From assembly GCA_943736015.1 (NCBI GenBank), contig OX031065.1:36346427-36410426 (forward strand): 64,000 nucleotides of DNA. The letters run 5' to 3'. Of this stretch, positions 52,110 to 62,429 are shown in pieces; the stretch's first letter is position 1; the number at the start of each line of letters is the position of its first letter. A model generated the notes under the pieces. It had not been told where the DNA came from and did no database searches. It worked only from the letters and a program-made list of their open reading frames with translations. The DNA comes from Tridacna crocea. Taxonomy: Eukaryota; Mollusca; Bivalvia; Cardiida; Cardiidae. The translations under genes were made by a program, and so were the position numbers.

Positions 52110-52338
52110 AGAACATTACAACATGATCATCCCACATTTCAACAACCCTGAAAAAGACAGCTTTTAAAAAACACTGTGGGAAAAGGAGAAAGTGCTGGTA
52201 ACTAGCGTTATCTTCTTTTCCAACAATGTTTCTACTTTATCAAAACCAATAATCATTATTTGAGCTACATTAATTCTGGTCTCCATGAATGCTTTCATTG
52301 TCGGTGAAGTTCAAATATCGCTCTGTTGTAAATAGTGA
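52110..52338 (-). mobile_element. Family A MITE, degenerate
   Basis: CAACATGATCATCCCAC at the left; hairpin GTGCTGGTAACTAGCG with mismatches; right end CTGTTGTAAATAG-TGAA. Confidence 0.7.
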
Positions 52339-53342
52339 ATCATATTTCTATTCTGCAGTACGCAGTATAGTTAAAAAGCTTTGTCTTATTGATACGCACC
52401 TGCAACAAAGTTGTTATGATACGTTTATGAAGGACTGACCAATCAGATGAGAGCACAAATAAAGTACGGGTAGATAGATCGAGAAGGAGTCAGTTCTAGC
52501 GAGTACGCCTATAACACATGTCTACTTCTTTCAGCTATGTAATAATATTGTTTCTGTTATGGTAGTTCGTATGAAATCCCACTTATGACACGGAGTCATC
52601 CGCTTGACTGTTCTGGGATACATCTTTTACAGAGTAACTTCTCTGTTTTTTGCTGGACATTGCAGTTTTGGCCATGATGTGGATGATATGATTTTTGTTT
52701 TAATAGATTTATATTCATCTTTCTGTTGTTACATTGTAAGAATGAATCAACAATTAAATCCATAGCACTTGCGTCTCGCTATCGGTAGCATTTGCGTCTC
52801 GCTATCAGCAAAAAAGAATCCGAGTCTTTTGCTCTTTATTTATGGTGAAATGTGTGAGTGAGTAAAGAAAATCAGCATTCTTTTCTTTACTTCATCTGGT
52901 ATATATTATTCCTTTAGAGGCAGCTTTAAAAAAGAGTCATCTTTTGGGAAAAAAAAGCTAATGACTTAATGTTACTCTAGAGAATGCAAAAGTTGAAAAA
53001 GCCACTTGTGTGATAAAACACAGTGCGAACCTTCAGAGAAGTCCTGCATGCGTAATTACTGTTGGTGTTGTGTGGCATGAATATTTCATGTCTGCAGTAT
53101 GGTCATACATTATCCCAGCTATGAAGTCAATCATCTAAAAATCAATTATTGAGATAGCTGGAGGGAAAATCACAGAATGAATCTCTGTACATTTTGGAAC
53201 CTTCTCACATCTCTTTCTGGCTAGCTGCTTTTTAATGTTATTGTTGTTATTATACCCATTTAACATAGGCCAAGCTGTCAGTCTGTAAAAATGCACTTCC
53301 CAGAATCAGGGGTGGGGGTGGGGAGGCTTTGGTAAAAAGGGG
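52339..53342. other. No gene recognised; one short duplication
   Basis: AGCACTTGCGTCTCGCTATC / AGCATTTGCGTCTCGCTATC is repeated in tandem at 52765-52807. The remaining ~950 bp has no recognised repeat or coding signal. Confidence 0.45.
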
Positions 53343-53469
53343 GTTTATCTCATTACCAAACATAGTCATGTCCGTCCAATTGAAAGCTATTTGCAGACGA
53401 CAAAATAAATTGAAGTTTCTCTTTTGAATGATGGAAAACAATTTGAGAAAAGGAGAAAATGCTGGTTAC
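53343..53469 (+). mobile_element. Family A left half, broken just past the hairpin apex
   Basis: TTTA-TCTCATTACCAAACAT through the left arm to GCTGGTTACC, where it switches to family D-long sequence (AATATTTCCATAAAG). Confidence 0.85.
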
Positions 53470-53885
53470 CAATATTTCCATAAAGTTTCAATGTGACCAA
53501 TCAATTATCAGATGCTTTAGGCTATATCCCAGCACCTGACCATGGATTGTCAAAGCATGTTTGTGGTCATTGCTTCATGTTGAATTATTGTATTCGTAAG
53601 CAGTTTGAAATATGACATTTTATTTCACACCTACAATTTAATGTCCAATGAAATGACTTTAATACTACCACGTGAGTACAGAATATCTTAGCCTATATTA
53701 GATGCTGTAGAGTCCAATACGGATTTTTCAGAAAGAGGCAAGACTCCAATACGGATTTTCCATTTTTCAAAAGGAGGCTTAGAGTCCCGAATATCGATAT
53801 TGGACAGAAAGAGTATAGTCTACCAAAGTCCGTTGTAAAAAACAACAACTTCGAACCCCTCTTTTGATATGTTTTGATTTTTTTT

Positions 53886-53935
53886 CGGGGAAGGGGGGGG
53901 GGGGGGGGGGGCGGCGGGGGGGAGGGTTTTATTTC
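53886..53935 (+). repeat. Poly-G / G4-prone tract
   Basis: GGGGAA followed by about 20 consecutive G, then GCGGCGGGGGGGAGGG. G-quadruplex forming potential by composition; could also hide assembly error in homopolymer length. Confidence 0.9.
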
Positions 53936-53979
53936 AATTGAAATGACCCTACATGCCTACTTATTGTTTCCTTTAAAGT

Positions 53980-54100
53980 CATACTGAATTCAATCAGATT
54001 CGTACACTGCAGAACCAGTCTAAATTTTGGACTCGGCTATCACCTCGTCCAAAATATACACTGGTTCTGCAGTGTACTCATCCAACAGAATTCAGTATTG
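53980..54100. repeat. 121-bp palindrome
   Basis: Arms ATACTGAATTC...GTACACTGCAGAACCAGT and complement; inner TATTTTGGAC / GTCCAAAATA; loop near TCGGCTATCACCTC. Confidence 0.9.
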
Positions 54101-54343
54101 TACCAAAGCATGTTAAATAACCTCATATTATTGGCTATAAGAAATATGATGTAAAGGGGGATAATAACCAGCATCCGATACGGAGCATATTGCAGGAATC
54201 TCGAAATTCGGTTTGATCCGCCAACGTAAGCTCCACGTAGTGATCATAACCTTGGCTCATGAAGATGCTATCATACTTGCCTCATGCACAGTGGAAAGTT
54301 GTTGGTTTAATCCTCACTCTTTGTACCAATGACATGGATTATA

Positions 54344-54423
54344 TCGTCCATTTACTTCCAAAACCTCATAACTACAGCTTGTAACAAGCTGTAGTTATGA
54401 CGTTTTGGAAGAAAAGCGACGAT
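54344..54423. repeat. Family I palindrome, copy 3
   Basis: CATTTACTTCCAAAACCTCA / TGACGTTTTGGAAGAAAAGC round ACAGCTTGTAACAAGCTGT; outer arms diverged. Confidence 0.88.
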
Positions 54424-54729
54424 TATGAACTGTTGCAGTGATATAAAACATCATTCAAGTCAATCACCACACTGCACAATGCATATTTACAGAAGCTGTG
54501 CATTAGTGTATAAAGTAGTTTTTTTGTTAATAGGTTATTTATTAATAAGAATAGGCACTTAAACATGCAATTACTGTTAAGAATCTCTTTTCAGATGTAA
54601 GATAAATCTTTCATGTTAACTTTGAAATTTTATGTTAGACAAGTTAGATGACGCTTATAGATACTGAGCTTAGATTTACTCTTAAACAGATGAAAATATG
54701 CTTGACTTGTCTTTGCTAAAAACATTTGA
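54424..54729. other. No recognised feature
   Basis: AT-rich, nothing supportable. Confidence 0.4.
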
Positions 54730-55231
54730 GCTGTACTCTGTGAAAAGGAAGTTTAACCCTTAACCACACAATCCCGACTTTTAATGAGAAAGAAGCCTTT
54801 GGAAAAACATTGCGGAAAAAGGAGAAAATGCAGGTAACCAGCATTTTGTCATTATCCCACAATTTTTCCACCCTTTCCAAACCAAATTTCAGTTTTTTTC
54901 AGTCACACTTATTTTGTCATGAAAATGCATTCAGTTTGGACCAGTCTATAATTATGTTGTTTGGTAAAGAGTTAATGCATTTACATAAACATATATAGGA
55001 TACCGATCAATCCATCATAATTATATTCATGGATCCATAACAGCCACTTTTCTTTAACAACAAATTTAATCAAGAGGTAGACCGGTCCTTGGGCATACAG
55101 AAAACTTACCAATAGCCAAAAGTTTTGACCCAAGTCAGCCAGTGCAGACTGTGCAGTGTGTAGGCTGACCAGGGTTGATAGTAAAATTTCACAGATGCAT
55201 TGAGCCCCCCTCTCACAGAGCATGGCTCATT
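54730..55231 (-). mobile_element. Family G element split by a family A insertion
   Basis: Left end GAGCTGTACTCTGTGAAAAG, interrupted at TTTAA by A (54753-54975), resuming TTAATGCAT. The core near 55121-55182 is enlarged (GTGCAGACTGTGCAGTGTGTAGG); right end CACAGAGCATGGCTCAT. Uninterrupted copies read GCTTAATGCATCTG at this point. Confidence 0.83.
54753..54975 (-). mobile_element. Family A MITE nested in G
   Basis: TTAA-CCCTTAACCACACAATC to GTTTGGTAAAGAG-TTAA; hairpin about 54803-54869 with several mismatches (ATGCAGGTAACCAGCAT). Confidence 0.9.
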
Positions 55232-55248
55232 TGTCATTTATATAGGGT

Positions 55249-55477
55249 TTAGCCCTTTACCCCATCAGGCATTTCTATGGTATTTCTAATTTACACTTAA
55301 TAACAGCGAGGATGAAGCCGTTTCTTATGTGTATATGACACCTTTTGATAGCATAGAAAACATTGTGACAAAAGGTGAAATTCCTCGTCACCAGCAATTT
55401 CACCTTTTGCCACAATGTTTTCCAAAGGCTCATACAAGCAATGCATAGAAATGAGTATCTATGGAGTAAAGGGCTAA
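55249..55477 (+). mobile_element. Family B hairpin MITE
   Basis: TTAG-CCCTTTACCCCATCAGG to GGAGTAAAGGG-CTAA; hairpin about 55355-55425, apex CCTCGTCACCAGC. Confidence 0.9.
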
Positions 55478-55502
55478 ATGATTTGCTTTGCCCCTGATTA
55501 GG

Positions 55503-55902
55503 CATCTTCGCGAGCCAAGTTTATGATCACTACGTGGATCTTACCTTGGCGGATTGAGCCCGATTTCGAGATTCCTGTGATGCGCCCTCTATTGGATATT
55601 GGTTATTACTCCCCTTTACATCATGTTTCTAAAAGCAAATGAAATATCGTTTTACAAACCGCTTACGAATACACATGAAGCGATAAGCAGACATGCACGT
55701 GTCTTACATGTTTTACCTATTATTGGAAAGGTAGAGACCGTGTTCTATATTTATCAAAGATGAAATGCTACGACCGATTTTATTCGATGCAGCTAGAGCT
55801 GGCTGCATCCAATGAAAAGGCGTATCGGGGGGTTGTAAAAATCAAGCTCAATCCGCCAAGGTAAGATCCACGTAGTGATCGTAAACTTGGCTGGCGAAGA
55901 TG
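55503..55902 (+). mobile_element. Family D Mutator-like MITE, perfect 9-bp TSD
   Basis: 400 bp, CATCTTCGCGAGCCAAG to CTGGCGAAGATG, flanked by CTGATTAGG at 55494-55502 and 55903-55911. The two termini are unusually alike here: the right end carries GTAAGATCCACGTAGTGATC, the complement of the left. Confidence 0.94.
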
Positions 55903-55919
55903 CTGATTAGGTGGAAAAC

Positions 55920-56031
55920 TGGAAAATAGAGAAAAAACTTATTACCAGCATTTTCTTCGCATCCCACAATGTTTTCAAACGCCTTCTTCCACAGGGTCAT
56001 TAAATCATGGGATTGTTTGATGAAGGGTTAA
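55920..56031 (+). mobile_element. Family A right half
   Basis: TTATTACCAGCATTTTCTTC, CCCACAATGTTTTC and GGGATTGTTTGATGAAGGG-TTAA; the left half is absent, apparently lost near the adjoining D insertion. Confidence 0.75.
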
Positions 56032-56232
56032 CTCATTGCGTCCCTCCTCTCCATTTAGACAAAAACGCTGATTCATAGTCATATTTGAAGATTATAAAAC
56101 ATTGATTATAAGAATTGTCAACATGAATTAAGATTTCATACATAAGTACCTCTGAAAACATTGTGGTATAGCAACAAATTACTTGCTACAAGGTATTACA
56201 TGTTCCTGTAAGACAAAAAGATGTTTAATTGT

Positions 56233-56453
56233 TTAACCCTTTACCAAACAATCCTTGGTTTTTAGAACCCTGAGATAGAAGCCTTTTGAAAATGTTGTGG
56301 GAAAAGGAGAAAATGCTGGAAACCAGCATTTTCTCCTTTTCTCACAATGTTTTCTGCCCTGCTGGATACAAGTTGTAGTTTTTGAATTACGATTAAGTTG
56401 TCGTCTACAAATGCTTTCAATTTCTAAAATTTTGTTGTTTGGTAAAGAGTTAA
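56233..56453 (-). mobile_element. Family A hairpin MITE
   Basis: TTAA-CCCTTTACCAAACAATC to GTTTGGTAAAGAG-TTAA, both perfect; hairpin about 56287-56353, apex GCTGGAAACCAGC. Confidence 0.92.
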
Positions 56454-56497
56454 ACTTTGAAAGCAGTAAATATGTGATGATTTAAGTTGTATGTGCC

Positions 56498-56565
56498 AAA
56501 ATTGTAGATTGTGATCAGACTACACAGAACATACAGTCTGATCTTAGATCTACTCTATCTGATAT
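56498..56565. repeat. Family C hairpin
   Basis: TTGTAGATTGTGATCAGACT...CAGTCTGATCTTAGATCTAC; followed by CTGATATTCCTTGCC; full element ends not found. Confidence 0.6.
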
Positions 56566-56681
56566 TCCTTGCCAAAATAAGCTTGTGAAATGACAATGTA
56601 ACAATAGGATGTGGTTATTACATACTGAGACTTTCCACTTCTTTCATGTAGAGTTCCATGGGTTGATAGACAGAAATCCTG

Positions 56682-56892
56682 AATAACTCTTTATGACACA
56701 AATCCAGACTTTTAACTACCTGAGAAAGAAAGCTATAGAAAACATTGTGGGAAAAGGAGAAAATGCTCGTAACCAGCATTATCTCCTTTTCCCGTAATGT
56801 TTTCTACCCTGCTGGAAACAAGTTTTACTTCTGGAAGCAAGTGCTTCCAATTTGGACCAGTCTAAAACTTTGGATTGTAAAGTACAGGATTC
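56682..56892 (-). mobile_element. Family A MITE
   Basis: ATAA-CTCTTTATGACACAAATC; hairpin about 56737-56803 (ATGCTCGTAACCAGCAT); right end worn (TTGTAAAGTACAGGATTC). Confidence 0.8.
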
Positions 56893-57414
56893 ATTTGATA
56901 ACTTCATTATGATAATTATATCAGTTTTCCTGGTGGGAGTTACTTAATAGAAGAGTTACAACCCTTGTTTACTGCTACAATGCCAGGAATACAATTTGTG
57001 CTAATTCAGAATGATACTAATTTTATCTTTGTTATATCCCATTATTTTTAACTTTCTTCATGCAAAATTTTATGCATATACTTTTCAGCATGTTGAAATG
57101 ACTGCTGCTGTATAAATTTTGCATAGGAAAAGATCGGGGTGACTCGGATATTGGGAATTGGGGGGGAAAGAAGAGTATTCTAGCTTTTCTGTTTTTCCAA
57201 TGCAGAGCCTTATCCCTCAAGCCTACGAAAAACACAAGGATTGTTTAAATTTAAAACAGTTAAAAACACATCCTGATTGATGATCGATAACTTATTACTC
57301 AGGGTTATTCTTTTCACTATTTCATACATTATCAGATGCATTTACTATTATTCATGAATAGCAGAGGCTATCATTTAGAGTATAACCATTTATTAAATAA
57401 TTCCATTGTTTTTG
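56893..57414. other. No recognised feature
   Basis: AT-rich; nothing supportable. Confidence 0.4.
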
Positions 57415-57590
57415 CCATGCTCAGGAAAATGACTCTTGAAAGCAAAGTTGGAAAAGGAGGAAATGCTGTTGACCATCAATTTCATCTCATCTTGAAGTGT
57501 TTCCACCCTTTTTTAATTTCAAATGTTGTCATTTTCTTTATGCCTGCAAATGCCTTCAATATGGGCAAGGCATAGAAATAATTGTCGTTT
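57415..57590 (-). mobile_element. Family A relic
   Basis: GGAAAAGGAGGAAATGCTGTTGACC and CCTGCAAATGCCTTCAATATGG; stem no longer pairs. Confidence 0.5.
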
Positions 57591-57756
57591 AACAGAAAAT
57601 GATACAGTTCATAGAGTTTTCACAAAAAGCCTTTTATCCAGAAATGTATTGAAAATTCAAAAGCCTTTCTGGAATAAATTGGAATCAATATTGTGTACTG
57701 CTTTGTTTTTTGAATATTTATGGCTTTTTTTTTTTTTTCACAATCAAGTTTTAAGC

Positions 57757-57915
57757 TTAACTCTTACCCAAATGACAAAATTTTGCATTTGGTGAAAAAA
57801 TGAAAAGTATTTTTGTACAGACAATGAATCAGAGTCTATGTGGCTTTTAATACTGAATATGCCTATCACAGGGAAGAATACCTAGTGGATAAAGGAGAAA
57901 ATGATTGTTTTCTAC
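57757..57915 (+). mobile_element. Family A relic
   Basis: TTAA-CTCTTACCCAAATGAC and GGATAAAGGAGAAAATGATTG; apex and right arm lost. Confidence 0.5.
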
Positions 57916-58234
57916 CCCCCAAATGTAAAAAAGAGATAGATCTACAAAAGTAAATAAAAAAGATAAATAATAAATATATAGAATAAATAAATTAATTAAA
58001 AAAAAAAAAGGTTCTAAATGTGGAGACTTCCTCGTGGTTAGAACTGGAAACGTTGACTTTGCATGTAAACGGCTAACATCTACTGAAATGCTGAAAGAGT
58101 GCCTACAAGCAGGATGATTCAGGGCCTATACAACATTTTATAGAAGCATTCGTGATTTCCCCTTAAAAGACTGGATTGCTTGGGAAAGGGTTCATTCCTT
58201 ACCAAATTACTAAATAATTCATAATTTTATACAC
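57916..58234. other. AT-rich spacer with A-type end traces
   Basis: AAATAAATAAATT low complexity at about 57960-58010; GACTGGATTGCTTGGGAAAGGG-TTCA near 58190 looks like an isolated A right end followed by a new left end (TTCCTTACCAAATTAC). Confidence 0.4.
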
Positions 58235-58407
58235 CCCCCTCCCTCTTACTCCCCACCCCACCCCTGAAAAAGAAAAGTTACAAAAGAGGGGATTGCGTCT
58301 TTGGTCCAAGAAATTCAATAATAAAGATTTTGAGAAAATTTCTCTAGGTTCAGATAAGTATACCAGAGGTTGGATTCCAACCTCTGGTACACTTAGCTGA
58401 ACCTAAT
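58235..58407. repeat. Dispersed repeat with perfect palindrome
   Basis: AAATTCAATAATAAAGATTTTG then palindrome 58344-58407: TAGGTTCAG...ACCAGAGGTTGGA / TCCAACCTCTGGT...CTGAACCTA. The copy at 20520-20660 keeps one arm. Confidence 0.7.
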
Positions 58408-58600
58408 TGTTTGATGAACCTTTTCATATTATCAGTTTTGTAACCCAAAACTGCAAGAATTATGACAAGAATAAATGTTAATTCTCGTTGTATCATAAAC
58501 CACTTCTAAATAATCTTAGCAGCTTAATGAGCCATAATGATCTGAGAGTTTGTAGCTGTTAGACTTTAAAAAAGCATGAAAAGAATCTACTAAATTCTAT

Positions 58601-58770
58601 ACAATCCTTTACCAAAGTACAAAATTGTCTTTTTAAATTACCCAAAGGATGCAAGCTTTTCAAAACATTCTAGGGAAAAAAGAAAATGATGGTTACTAGC
58701 ATGAACGCTTTTTTCACAACATTTGCCTTTCACGGACAAATCCCATCATCTTATCCAAATTTATAGTCCT
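58601..58770 (-). mobile_element. Family A relic
   Basis: ACAATCCTTTACCAAAGTAC, CAAAACATTCTAGGGAAAAA and ATGATGGTTACTAGCATGAA; right end unrecognisable. Confidence 0.5.
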
Positions 58771-59264
58771 GCAGCCAAGGGCTCGAACCTGGATTTACGG
58801 TATATAGAAAATGTTTTACGTGATGTTGGTAGGTGATTCCTGCCTGATTATGAATCTGCTTAGCGGCACATCGCCACCCTTGGGGAAATCAATATATTCA
58901 AGATGGCTGCCATCATAAACAGAATGTCTATTAGGAGATCACCTTAAAAAATGTGCAAAATATTGCATAAAAGACAATCTTTTCAACTAATTCAACGTCT
59001 CAACATTTCTAGAAAGAATTGTATTTTACTCAAAGTAGGTTTCGACCATCATAAATAAGTTTTTCGAAAGAAAATGGCAGCCAATTTAGAGAAGCCGGGG
59101 AAATAACATAGATATACTTCTAAAATGGATGAATCATTTTAATTTAATCGTCAAAAAAATTCGGGTTTATATTGCTTGAAACGGAGAAAGGAAATTAACA
59201 TGCTTGATTTTGTGACGAAATGGTTACATTATTGTAAATATACCTATATACAATACATGATAAA
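58771..59264. other. No recognised feature
   Basis: GGGCTCGAACCTGGATT near 58789 weakly resembles a tRNA B box; no other support. Confidence 0.35.
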
Positions 59265-59620
59265 ATCAAAGCGTTGAAAATGCTGAAGTGGTATTTGTCA
59301 AGGAAACCCATTGAGTGGAATTAATAGTTTGAAAGAAACAGAGACATATTGTTCAGGTATTGGCTTAAAAGTCAACCCACTAAGCAAATGAATACCTTTT
59401 CGGTTGAAGGAAGAGTATTCATGACAAAGTTTGGTTTATTTTTGAATAAGTGGTCTCCTTTTGATCATGAGGAAGAAGCAGGAGTAACGCCCCTTGACAG
59501 TAGGATGCATGACAAATAGAGAGAAAAATCCTGTTGATATATCGAACAAAATAAAGTTTGTTCCTTAAAAAATATATCTAGCATTTTACATTCAATTTCC
59601 AACATTACAATCAATAGACG
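59265..59620. repeat. Dispersed repeat shared with 21835-22000
   Basis: AATCAAAGCGTTGAAAATGC and TTTGTCAAGGAAACCC correspond to the 21.8 kb copy; about 200 bp of extra sequence lies before the shared TTCAATTTCCAACATTACAA. Confidence 0.55.
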
Positions 59621-60229
59621 ATAAGCAATATTTCCATTTTATCGTTTACAAGCGGCGCACCAGTAGTATCACGTGATACCGGACAATAAAAGCATTATTT
59701 CAGTAACAAATGCTGTATGTCCCGTTCACAAATCCTTTAGAGTTGGACAAATTCATAACTGAAAAGAAAATGACATAGCAGGAAATCTATGGAATCAATT
59801 CTAACACAATTCAAACATATTTCATGATATTGCTTTTTAAAAAGAAAATCACAAACAGACAAAATATGCATTTTATAAAATCGTATTTAAATAAAGAGCA
59901 TGTAGAGACTAAGAATGGAGTTAGCCTTTAAAATTCATAATCCTGACCATTAATGATCACCAAAGGGGTAAATTAATATGAAACAAAAGATAAAAAGAGT
60001 CAATTTAATGTGACACGTGTGTGCTAATCTGTAAGAAGCAAGTACGTAACAGCTGTTCTAAAGGTCACCCACTCTGCAGTGCGATACCGAGATCAAAGGA
60101 ACACCGATTTAACATGACTACTATTTTCAACGAAGGATTCTGTGGTGTGTGGTAATGATGCTAGCTTTGGAGCACATGACAAAGTCTAATACCTACTCTA
60201 TTGCTCCAAACTCTTTGCCTTATTTCTGA
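59621..60229. other. No recognised feature
   Basis: AT-rich; contains TATCACGTGATACC (palindromic E-box, probably chance). Confidence 0.4.
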
Positions 60230-60850
60230 CATCACCACAACACTCTTTCAAAAAGTGAAGAAATTTTTGCCTAGTAAGCATTTCCCAACCTTCTGAAGTA
60301 TAATACTAATTCAGTTCTATAGAGTTTCAAACACATACTGGACTTTTGGTTCTGAATACCACCACATTAGTTCTCAAAGGCAAGGTCAGCTTCTGTATCA
60401 ATTTACTAGCTGAGGAAATTGGTGCTTTAGAAGCTAGACGGACATATTTAGCTGTCATAAACTTTGCTTTACAATCAACATGATAGTGTGCATCTGTTGC
60501 ATGTAGATCACTCACAGCACCAAGCATTCTGATCTTCTCCTGTTCTACCCAGCTATCTTGTCATAAAGAGCATTTCTCAATAATATTTTTTTTTTCAAAT
60601 CAACAACATCACTTACTGATCTGCACAAGAGAGCCTTTCGCCAGGGCCCTTGGTGCTCACAGTCTTTCTGTTCATCGCACCATTCTCCACGAAATATGCA
60701 ATGTTGTCGGAAATCAAAGATTGGTGTGGAAGAAAGGCAACATGTTTTTTTTTTCTACTTTGCATTCTTCCAGATTTTCAGAACTTTCATCACCTTTTCT
60801 TTTCAAAATTCTTTTAGTTGACTTAGGCAATGTGTAACGTTTTAGCAACA
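60230..60850 (-). pseudogene. Frameshifted multicopy-gene fragment (Cys/His-rich, function unknown)
   Basis: Minus strand, reading downward: a basic segment (KSTKRILKRKGDESSE, about 60830-60775), a shift, then FDFRQHCIFRGEWCDEQKD and WRKALLCRS (about 60705-60610), a one-base shift at about 60548-60553, then RMLGAVSDLHATDAHYHVDC and KAKFM. The order CxxC-like / DEQKD / LLCR / AVSDLHA.DA.YH.DCK is one I recognise from repetitive uncharacterised invertebrate proteins, probably carried by a transposon. The second Cys of the CxxC is Arg here. At least two frameshifts and a stop mean it is dead. Confidence 0.6.
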
Positions 60851-61050
60851 CTGTGTGTGGTCAGATGTGATAAAATATCAGCAATTGCTATCTTAAGCTA
60901 ATAATTGCTCAAGTTCTTGATGCAGCCCATCCTCATTATCATCCTTGCTATTTGCTCTGTTTGTTTCATTGTAGGGGAAGGGCTGAATCTAAGTTGGAAG
61001 AACTTGTGGCTCAGATCCCATGCATTTATCAAATAAAATAATTGTATAAA
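60851..61050. other. No recognised feature
   Basis: A minus-strand open stretch (about 60895-60965) carries KDDNEDGLHQELEQLL and could be an upstream part of the neighbouring pseudogene; unproven. Confidence 0.3.
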
Positions 61051-61377
61051 TTAATCCTTCATCTAGGAAAGAAGGTATTCTGAAACCATTTCGAGAATAT
61101 GAGAAAATGCTGGTAATCAGCATTCCCTCTTTTTTCCACAATTTTTTCTGTTCTTTCAAAGGCAAATTTTGTCTTTTGATTAACATTATATTTCGATGGA
61201 TGAGTGCAACACTATTCTAAGTGCCTGTACAATGTACAGGCACTTAGATTAGTGTTGCACTCACTTATCGATTTGTGGTCTGCAAATGCTTTCAGTTTGG
61301 ACGAGTCTAAAATTTTGATGTTTCTGAAAAGGTCAATACGGACCAATCTCAGACTTTGCCATCAGGTAAAGAATTAA
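61051..61377 (-). mobile_element. Family A copy interrupted by a palindrome
   Basis: TTAA-TCCTTCATC; hairpin with apex GCTGGTAATCAGC; interrupted at about 61195-61270 by a 63-bp palindrome, then TGTGGTCTGCAAATGCTTTC and, after a further ~45-bp expansion, CAGGTAAAGAA-TTAA. Confidence 0.75.
61201..61263. repeat. 63-bp near-perfect palindrome inside family A
   Basis: TGAGTGCAACACTATTCTAA / TTAGATTAGTGTTGCACTCA with centre TGTACAATGTACA; a single-base asymmetry in the arms. Recent by its low divergence. Confidence 0.93.
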
Positions 61378-61639
61378 GTTTTGGATTTCCCAAATTTTTG
61401 GAATCTACATTATAACCTCAAGGAATGGATCAAGGGCAAACAGCAATTATTACAGAGATATAAACAGTAATTCTCCTTCTGTATCATAAACCATTCTGGC
61501 TGCAACATTATCTATAGCCCTAATTACCAAAACATCTTAGCTATCTGGTGAACTATGATTATTTGAGAGCTTGGTGTCATAAACAAAGAATTTCCTGTAT
61601 TATAAAGCAGGGGTATAAAATTTCCTACAGAGTTGTCTA

Positions 61640-61768
61640 TTAGCCTTTTTACCAAACAACAGAATTCTAGACTTGTCCATATTGAAAGCCTTTCCAGAAA
61701 CTAATGTGGTTCAAATGGTGATTTGTCTAAGTGAGGGCAGAAAACATTGTGGGAAAAGGAAAAAGAAT
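61640..61768 (+). mobile_element. Family A left half, lost inside the hairpin
   Basis: TTAG-CCTTTTTACCAAACAAC through GAAAACATTGTGGGAAAAGG, then unrelated sequence. Confidence 0.8.
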
Positions 61769-61995
61769 AGTAGCCATGAGTAGGTTGATCAAACAATCAG
61801 ATTCCATTAAGTCTATAAGAAATTTGAAACCCCCTTGATATTTTTGATATTTTTGATAACTGAAATTGGTTAGATCAGAGAGGCAATTATAAGCCTTCTT
61901 TATATAACTTCCTTTTTATATAATAATAAATAATTATAAAATACATTGAGTCCACAAGGTAGTGCTTTCAGGCTGCCCTGATACCAAAAATGCTG

Positions 61996-62199
61996 TTAAC
62001 TATTTACCAGAGGACAAAATTTTAGACTGGTACAAATTGAAAGCATTTGCAGTTGACAGTTTTTCTTTGACAGGGTAGAAAATATTGTGGGAAAAGAAGA
62101 AAATGCTGGTTACCAGCATTTTCTCCTTTTCCCACAATGTTTTCAAAATGCATTTTTCTCAGGAGTGTTGAAAGTCTGGATTGTGTGGTAAAGAGCTGA
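61996..62199 (+). mobile_element. Family A hairpin MITE
   Basis: TTAA-CTATTTACCAGAGGAC to GTGTGGTAAAGAG-CTGA; hairpin 62078-62144; about 25 bp missing between the GCAGTTGACA segment and the stem. Confidence 0.9.
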
Positions 62200-62429
62200 A
62201 AATTGTATGAAATACTGGCCAGACCACAGTATCTCTATTACAGTAACAGCACATCTTGTTCCAAGCTGTGCCTTAAGGTTGCTGAAGGAAACTTGTGTAT
62301 GATTTTCAGAGCTGGAAAGGAATGAACTTGGATTCTGTGGATTACAAATACAGCGCACTTGTAACCTCTGAGTGATTAAACAAAAAACCTCCTAAGCATC
62401 ATTATAAAACTAAAGCTTTAGAAATTTAA

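Larger units (their letters stand above)
53470..54267 (-). mobile_element. Family D long variant split by ~500 bp
   Basis: 53475-53615 matches the D-long block at 38728-38870. D resumes at about 54131 (ATTGGCTATAAGAAATATG) and ends GCTCATGAAGATG near 54267. The ~500-bp insert contains a poly-G tract and a palindrome. Left terminus lost. Confidence 0.72.
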
